64,000 nucleotides of DNA from Aphrocallistes beatrix (Eukaryota; Porifera; Hexactinellida; Sceptrulophora; Aphrocallistidae): the NCBI GenBank assembly GCA_963281255.1, contig OY725488.1, positions 11,629,524 through 11,693,523 of the forward strand, read 5' to 3'. Position 1 is the first letter of the stretch; each line of letters opens with the position of its first letter. A model generated the notes under the pieces. That model was given only the letters and a program-made list of their open reading frames with translations. It had not been told where the DNA came from and did not search any database. This document shows, piece by piece, positions 58,655 to 64,000 of the stretch. The position numbers and the translations under genes are program-made.

Positions 58655-59477
58655 TATTGTCTTTATGCATCGCAATACCCCATGGCTCTTTCATATGATC
58701 ATGCGAGAATGTAGTTAAGAACTCTCCACTCTCTGAAAATACTGAGATGCGCCCAGCGTTGCCTACATCGTCAAGATAATATCCCTCTGCGATATAAATC
58801 TGGCCTGAATCGGAGTTGATAGCGACACCTTTAGGCCAAAGGAGTTCTCCTGGGCCGTGTCCTTCAACCGCCACAGCTACTTTTGATTGTATTTCTTGGT
58901 AGCGGGGGACAGTTGGCACCTCTTCTTCTGCTACTTCACCCACGTGTTGGATCAGCTGCTCCAGTTCTAGAGGATCACCACGGAAAACCGGACGTGTCTC
59001 GGGGCATGGCTTACGAACCTCTGCCAGTTTCTCGTCCAACTTAGCGAGGAGTTCGATTTGAGTCTCTCGCAGTGAGTTCATTTGGAACCCACGCTCTGTT
59101 TCAGCTCTGAATATAATCAATTCTTCTTCTTCTCGTGCGCGAGATGTACGTCTGGAGGCTATGTCTACACGGGTGTCACGAGCTGTGTCGAGGAGCATCA
59201 AGCGTCTCTGGTTGAGACATGTGATCAGGTGATCAAAGAAATAATTAATGTGCGTCTCTGCTGGGTCTACCAATTGTGGAATGTCTGGGAAATAAACTGC
59301 CATTTTGAGTCGATATTCGTTTCGAAAGATTCTTTCAGCAAGATATAATTAGAAGTGGTTAGTTCGGTGATAAATGATAGAGAACGTGAATCGCAACTAT
59401 TTATACAAAACAGTATTAAATCAAACAGCATTTCATTGAGAATGAAAGCGTTGTAATCATGCAATAATTTTAAAATA

Positions 59478-59636
59478 CAGTCGACTCCGCTTAACAAGGT
59501 CACATCGGTCAGAGGACATTTTGGCCTGATTAAGCGGAAAACCATTTTAACCGAAAATATGTTGTATTGGTTTTTGTGTGAGAGGTCTGCCAAAAGTGGC
59601 CAGATTAAATAGTGACCTTATTAAGCGGAGTCGACC
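59478..59636. mobile_element. Pogo-like MITE (CAGTCGACTCCGCTTAA ends)
   Basis: About 160 bp; the left CAGTCGACTCCGCTTAACAA mirrors the right TTATTAAGCGGAGTCGAC. TA precedes it. It lies upstream of the NHL pseudogene start. Confidence 0.75.
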
Positions 59637-59659
59637 AGCGACTATATAATCTTATACAA

Positions 59660-60243
59660 GGTGTCTCAAAAGTTCTGAACAAATGTTGCTGATGTATTAT
59701 ACATAGACAAATAGATCGAATATCCGATACCTCTTTTTAATAAAAAAATAGGGAGGATTATCTTAATTATTTTGCATTCCCAATGGTCTGCTTTTCTCAA
59801 TTTATTTGCAATGCTGGATCATATATATCGTTGTCTCGTAAAGAATATTTTTTATTTCAATAAAAATACTCATATCCATGGTACATTTTATGGCTGTACT
59901 TAAAAATACTCGATCTTATCGAAGATTTCCGTTGCATAAATTAAAAGTAATAATATTATTTTAGTATTATGAATCAATTACAGAAATAGAAGTGATTAAT
60001 GTAATATTTCATCAGAAAAATAGTGATCTTCAAACTTGACATTTTTGAGCTCCGAATTTTGGAGTCAATGGTATGTAATTATTTAAAATTTTATAAGAAA
60101 TGTCTTTTGCGTAATGAGTTGAGCTCATTTCTATGCTAGAAGGGTGCTAGATTTCATTTATGGAGGCTAATTTGGACTAAAACCAAGTGATCTTAGTCAA
60201 ATTAACAAAGTAAAATTGATTGTTGCAGAACTTTTGAGACACC
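59660..60243. mobile_element. Mariner-like MITE (GGTGTCTCAAAAGTTCTG ends)
   Basis: 584 bp with perfect 18-bp inverted ends. The end sequence resembles mariner termini in general form. The interior is AT-rich without a transposase. A loosely similar single end, GGGTGTTCCAAAACATTTTG, lies at about 16108. Confidence 0.7.
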
Positions 60244-60826
60244 CAATATAATAGTGCAGCTCCTAGCAGGGGTTTATCTAGGTGCTCGGCCAGCCTGGTA
60301 TCGTCCGAGAAGCCAAGGTGCTTGAAAGAGGATCCGATTTAGGTGCCGGGTTGCCACCACCCCTGGAATTTCTGTTTGGGTGCCATATAACCTTTATCAC
60401 ATTCAAAAAAAGTGCCGGACTAGAAAATCCTAGACAAACCCATGACTCCTAGTATGGGTCATGATCGGCGTGCGACATCCTACGTCTGTCTGCTAGCTCC
60501 TGGAAATTCAATTGGACCAAATTTGGACCATATACTCTTTATATGGTGGAGATTTGAACCAGCATTCACGTCTAATAAGCTAGGATAACAAGTGAAGAAG
60601 TAATGCAAGAGGTAAATAGTACTGATACTGAGGCTGAGAATCCTGTGACCAGTTCTAATTTCCAGTACACTGCCAGAGCATAAACCAAATTAGCTGCAAT
60701 TAAATAATGTATAATTCTATATAAATATATGTAAATCCTATTGATATCGCCATGACGTAAAACATTAATTAAATAAAAATCAGTAAAAAATTAACACCAT
60801 CGAGTTTAAGCCCCGATTCTTCACAC
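60244..60826. repeat. Spacer with the GGGTTTATCTAGGTGC MITE; 3' flank of DCAF11
   Basis: The MITE is at about 60264-60440 (see 53262-53445). The remainder, to the DCAF11 stop, is AT-rich and probably carries its 3' UTR. Confidence 0.5.
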
Positions 60827-62251
60827 CTACGCGAAATCTTTACAATACTTCCACTGTGTCCAAGTGCCGTCCCATGACGAAGTGTTCAGCCACATCTGAT
60901 AGGGATGCCAGTCCAGGTCCCGTATCAGAGACTGGTGATCCCCCACCTTACGCACCAACTGTCCAGTCAGCAGATCATACACGCATGCGCTGCTCTTATT
61001 CCCGTGAGTGCCGGCTGTGTAGACGTAGCGGGAAGCAGTGCAATGCTGTGGAGAGAACTTGGCGCGTATCAGTGTGCTCTGCACTGTGTGTCCGGTGTAG
61101 GAGCAGATGGAGCAGTCGCCTTTCAGGCGTAGCTTCGAGAGGAAGCGGGGGGCGCGTTCCCATCGGTAGTCCCAGTTCTGTCGCGAGACGGCCGTCTTGG
61201 TCCGCTCCACTGCACTCCCTTCCCCAGGACAGCGGACGTCCCAGAGCTTGGCGCTCTGGTCCTTGGAGTTGGAGAGGAAGTAGCGCTCGTCGTAGCGGGC
61301 GTCCAGGCTGGTCACAGAGTCGATGTGTCCGGGGAAGGTGGCCACCGGGTTGTCCCTCTCCCCGCGCAGCCCCCGGCGGTCCCAGAGCCGAATCAGTCCG
61401 TCCTCCCCCCCGGTGATCACCATCTGGCCGGAGGTGTCAAGGAACACGCAGGCATTGGCGTGATCTTCGTGTGCGGCCACTCTCTCCACCTGAACTTTAG
61501 TCCGCACGTCGCTCAGGTATAAATAGCCGTCCGAACAGGTGCTGGCGATGCATTCACTGTCGTTAGAGAAGGAAGAGTCGAATATGGCGAACCTATCGTA
61601 GTCTGGAGAGAGTGTGATTGGGGTAGAGGAGGGGGACTTTGCTTCTAACCGGTAGAGGTACAGGGCCGGGGACCATGTGGTGTAGAGCATGAGGTTATTG
61701 GTCCGGTTCACGGCGCAACATAGAACAGCCCAGCCAACCTCCTCTGCATGTATACGATGCTTGGTACGGAAAGAAGGGACTTCGTATATGATCAGAGTTC
61801 CATTCTGAGCCGCCACGTAGAATAGGCTCCCGTCTTGCGAGTAGCGAGACACGTAAACGCGAGACTCTATATCCATGGTTACGCCTTTACAATTAGGAAT
61901 GCGTCCTGACTCGAATCCACACATTCTTCCCGGACTGATGTTACAGCTGAACTCTCTGGCACGAAGAGAGGAGCAGAGATTGGGTGGAGACCGCAGGCCT
62001 TTCCCACAACCCGCCGCTACACTCAATTCCAGATCGGAGCCGCTTGTCAGAAGGGAGCACTTGCTCTTAGGGTCTACAGTGTCACAGTACTCTGAGAGGG
62101 AAGACTGCAACTGAGTCTCACTGTCCACTTCTGGACGGGTTAGGTGCACTCGTGCTCTCTGACGATTACGCAACACCTGCCGCAGGAACTGCAGGATCAC
62201 CCCTGTCTCCCCTGGCTCCCCCTCACTCCCCACAGACTCAGAATCACTCAT
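60827..62251 (-). CDS. DCAF11: DCAF11/WDR23, WD40 substrate receptor of CUL4-DDB1
   Basis: Intronless, 474 residues from ATG 62251. A polar N-terminal region with a helical segment (ILQFLRQVLRNRQRARV) precedes WD40 repeats; LWDRRGL and LWDVRCP carry the WDxR motif used to dock on DDB1. The block NWDYRWERAPRFLSKLRLKG, then GHTVQSTLIRAKFSP, YVYTAG, YDLLTGQLVRKV and SSWDGTWTQWKYC, is characteristic of WDR23. Human DCAF11 is about 70 residues longer, mainly N-terminally. It acts as a substrate receptor of CRL4 and in animals is known for promoting turnover of NRF2/SKN-1. The gene is markedly GC-richer than its flanks. The lack of introns may indicate a retrocopy or intron loss. Confidence 0.95.
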   Translation of the reverse strand: MSDSESVGSEGEPGETGVILQFLRQVLRNRQRARVHLTRPEVDSETQLQSSLSEYCDTVDPKSKCSLLTSGSDLELSVAAGCGKGLRSPPNLCSSLRAREFSCNISPGRMCGFESGRIPNCKGVTMDIESRVYVSRYSQDGSLFYVAAQNGTLIIYEVPSFRTKHRIHAEEVGWAVLCCAVNRTNNLMLYTTWSPALYLYRLEAKSPSSTPITLSPDYDRFAIFDSSFSNDSECIASTCSDGYLYLSDVRTKVQVERVAAHEDHANACVFLDTSGQMVITGGEDGLIRLWDRRGLRGERDNPVATFPGHIDSVTSLDARYDERYFLSNSKDQSAKLWDVRCPGEGSAVERTKTAVSRQNWDYRWERAPRFLSKLRLKGDCSICSYTGHTVQSTLIRAKFSPQHCTASRYVYTAGTHGNKSSACVYDLLTGQLVRKVGDHQSLIRDLDWHPYQMWLNTSSWDGTWTQWKYCKDFA

Positions 62252-62890
62252 TTCTAACTTAGTAAGTGCGGGTTACACCAGGTTATACCGTAGCTAATAG
62301 CTGAAAGAGAAAATATAGAGGTAGCATAGGATTGGAAAACACATTATTGTACAGGGCCGTAGCCACCGGTCAGGGTGGTCTGGCTTCAACCTGATCACTT
62401 TTTATTAATTTAGCCTCAAAAGGGACCATTTTGTACGATCGGACTGGTTTCAACCGGACCACTTCACACCTGGTGACTGCATTGTTGTAATAATCTTAAA
62501 AGATTTAATTAATATTGGATAACTTGGGGTATTTCTATTTATAGTAATGACCCCAAATTAGGACATATCTAATTTACGGAATGGAACGGAACCATTCCGG
62601 AATTTTAAATGCCTAATTTACGGAATGTTTCGTAAATTAGGCATTTATAATATCCGGAATGGGATATTTGTAAAAAAGGTATGTCCCAATTTCTATGGCT
62701 TCCCCGCCGAAAATTAACGGAAATGAATAAGCATAATTCAAAGTTTCTCCCAGGTTTTAATTAAGGAGATGGCGGAGAAATAGAGCCCTCACAGAAGAGG
62801 GGAAGCGTGGTTCCAAATTTAAGGTTGGCCTTTCCTATCATAGCTAACTTTTGCTTTTTCAACCGATTCATTTAATTTTTTCAGTGCAGA
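62252..62890. repeat. MITEs upstream of DCAF11, including the unexpanded GGAAT element
   Basis: At about 62352-62480 GGGCCGTAGCCACCGGTCAG and inner GGTTTCAACCGGACC mark a relative of 15344-15513. At about 62560-62700 CTAATTTACGGAATGGAACG, CGGAACCATTCCGG and TAAATTAGGCATTTATAAT form inverted repeats matching the flanks of the pentamer array at 25922-26110. Confidence 0.6.
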
Positions 62891-64000
62891 TTTGAATCGC
62901 AGAATTATCTTCAAAACTGCATTAATAATTGAAATAATTCAAGATTAAAAATTTTTTTTAAAAATTTGGTCATTTTACAAGGAAGAAATCGGCACAATAT
63001 GCTGACAATCCTTTAGAAACTTTTCAAATTGTTTCACAAATCGATGATCTAACTAATGAACAGACAGATTTTTGAAATTTTGAAAATTGTTAAAATTCAC
63101 ACCAAAACACCCGAGGAATTTTATTTTTAGTAATTTTGACACTATTTTTTTCATAATTCTCTTTTATTTGTATTATCAAAAATCTGTCTGTTCATTATGT
63201 TCTACTCTTCGAGATCTATCAGAAACCGTTGAGTTTTCGCCCCTATGTTGAATTTACAAAAAGTTATCACCTTTATTATTGCTGAAAAAAAAGTCTCAGA
63301 AAATAGTATTTAGAAAATATTTATATATGTCCCTCAATTCCCATTAGTTTTAACTGCTTAGGAATATTAAATAACATGCAAATATTCTTATTCGACAACT
63401 TATAGCAGTACTTAACTTCAAAATATGGTATATCCAAATTTTTCTCCATCAAAAGTGTAAAAAACTGGTCATTGCTGACCGGCCACCCAAAAATAACCAC
63501 ATTCGATAGTGTTCGCCGGAATCCGAGATCAATAACTTCTTTGAACCATGTAAGATCATCATTTTAATACTAAATTCGTGCTCAGCACTAAATTTCCAGC
63601 AATTTGATATATATATTGACCACATTTGGAGAATTTTTTGGATGTCCGTGCATAGCAACGGCCAGGATTTTTTCACATTCCTGGCCGTTGCTAGGAACCC
63701 GCAGCCAAAGAATTTCTCCAAGTATGTCCAATATATATATCAAATTGCTGGAAATTTAGTGCTGAGCACGAATTTACCATTAAAATGATGATCTAACATG
63801 GCTCAAAGAAGCTATGGATATGAGACTTTTCGTTTCAAAAATGTGTCCTTTTTTAGGCGACAACAGGTGGGACAAGTGGCTCTAAGTGGCGAAATATTAG
63901 CATTGAAATTCTAAAAATCGAAATTAATGTTTAGAACCCCTTTACGGATCTAAAAATGATTAAAAAGGACTTTTGGCAAATTTTTGATAATAAACAAAAT
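62891..64000. repeat. Non-coding region with two inverted-repeat structures
   Basis: AATGAACAGACAGATTTTTG (about 63055) has its complement ending near 63200. A larger fold-back spans about 63531-63813 with arms of about 130 bp (CTCAGCACTAAATTTCCAGC in the left arm). No gene seen. Confidence 0.55.

Larger units (their letters stand above)
57576..59303 (-). pseudogene. NHL-repeat protein gene disrupted by two MITEs and a frameshift
   Basis: From ATG 59303 the frame encodes a helical N-terminal region with EEE-rich coiled coil (about 1-140), then NHL beta-propeller blades (GPGELLWPKGVAIN, GQIYIAEG, PWGIAMHKDN). Near 58654 a CAGTCAG-type MITE (58654-58469) cuts the reading. After it the propeller resumes (VVRLGGKGSGVGQFDWPKQLAV, SDSLNNRIQIL). 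A one-base frame change occurs near 58190, and a hAT MITE (58152-57849) with 8-bp duplicated GTAATTAG splits the next blade; the last blades end at a stop at 57576. About ten residues expected at the first MITE junction are missing. No good donor/acceptor pair removes either element, so I call it a pseudogene; splicing out of the first element through TTTAAAG cannot be fully excluded. In intact relatives such proteins are propeller scaffolds, often ubiquitin-linked. Confidence 0.75.

Noticed and set aside
60856..61416. 186-codon plus-strand frame rich in R, P and S
   Set aside because: It is antisense to DCAF11 in a GC-rich exon; no signals of its own.
63449..63721. 90-codon minus-strand frame
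   Set aside because: Most of it lies in the arms of a fold-back structure; no motif.

Overview
The window is nuclear DNA from an animal: GT-AG introns, AT-rich spacers, and metazoan gene families (adhesion GPCR, NACHT-LRR receptor, C-type lectin, DCAF11, NHL-repeat protein). The NHL protein type and the KRBA2-like integrases suggest an early-branching marine invertebrate, most likely a sponge. That placement is inference from family resemblance, not a database result.

Layout. 1-6343 (-): 5' part of a coiled-coil gene running off the left edge, with two apparent frameshifts. 6.5-10.4 kb: repeats only. 10466-13813 (+): intronless receptor with two death-effector-like folds, NACHT and LRRs. 15.5-18.6 kb (-): broken copy of the sirtuin gene. 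19.4-20.2 kb: Ty3/gypsy relic. 20.5-21.6 kb: 1.1-kb fold-back element. 21955-25801 (-): intact two-exon sirtuin fused to a CAP-type beta-helix. 25.9-26.1 kb: GGAAT pentamer array. 27-36 kb: transposon-rich, with a KRBA2/Ginger-like DNA transposon (28386-33213) and a second, inverted, 5'-truncated copy (34560-36170). 36.6-45.1 kb (-): three ubiquitin-pathway genes on one strand, namely a two-domain UBE2J-type E2, an RBR E3 and a two-exon ubiquitin-like modifier. 46204-55915 (-): eleven-exon adhesion GPCR with an N-terminal C-type lectin and four Ig domains; every exon phase closes. 57576-59303 (-): NHL-repeat gene broken by two MITEs and a frameshift. 60827-62251 (-): intronless DCAF11/WDR23. 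62.3-64 kb: repeats.

The most interesting feature is the modifier-RBR-E2 neighbourhood. It looks like a nearly complete dedicated ubiquitin-like conjugation set (modifier, E2, E3; no E1 seen) in three adjacent co-directional genes. In the E2, the first UBC domain keeps the catalytic cysteine (C99) and the second has serine at the same place (S379). Other non-standard proteins are the CAP-helix/Sir2 fusion, the tandem-DED NACHT-LRR and the lectin-Ig-GAIN-7TM receptor.

Much of the remaining DNA is short inverted-repeat transposons: many families with TA-flanked CAGT...ACTG ends (pogo/Tc1-mariner type), several hAT-type elements with clean 8-bp target duplications, a GCGGGAC-rich MITE, and a 0.5-kb repeat carrying TGACGTCA and TGAGTCA motifs. 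Two microsatellite arrays lie inside such elements, and unexpanded relatives of each occur elsewhere in the window.
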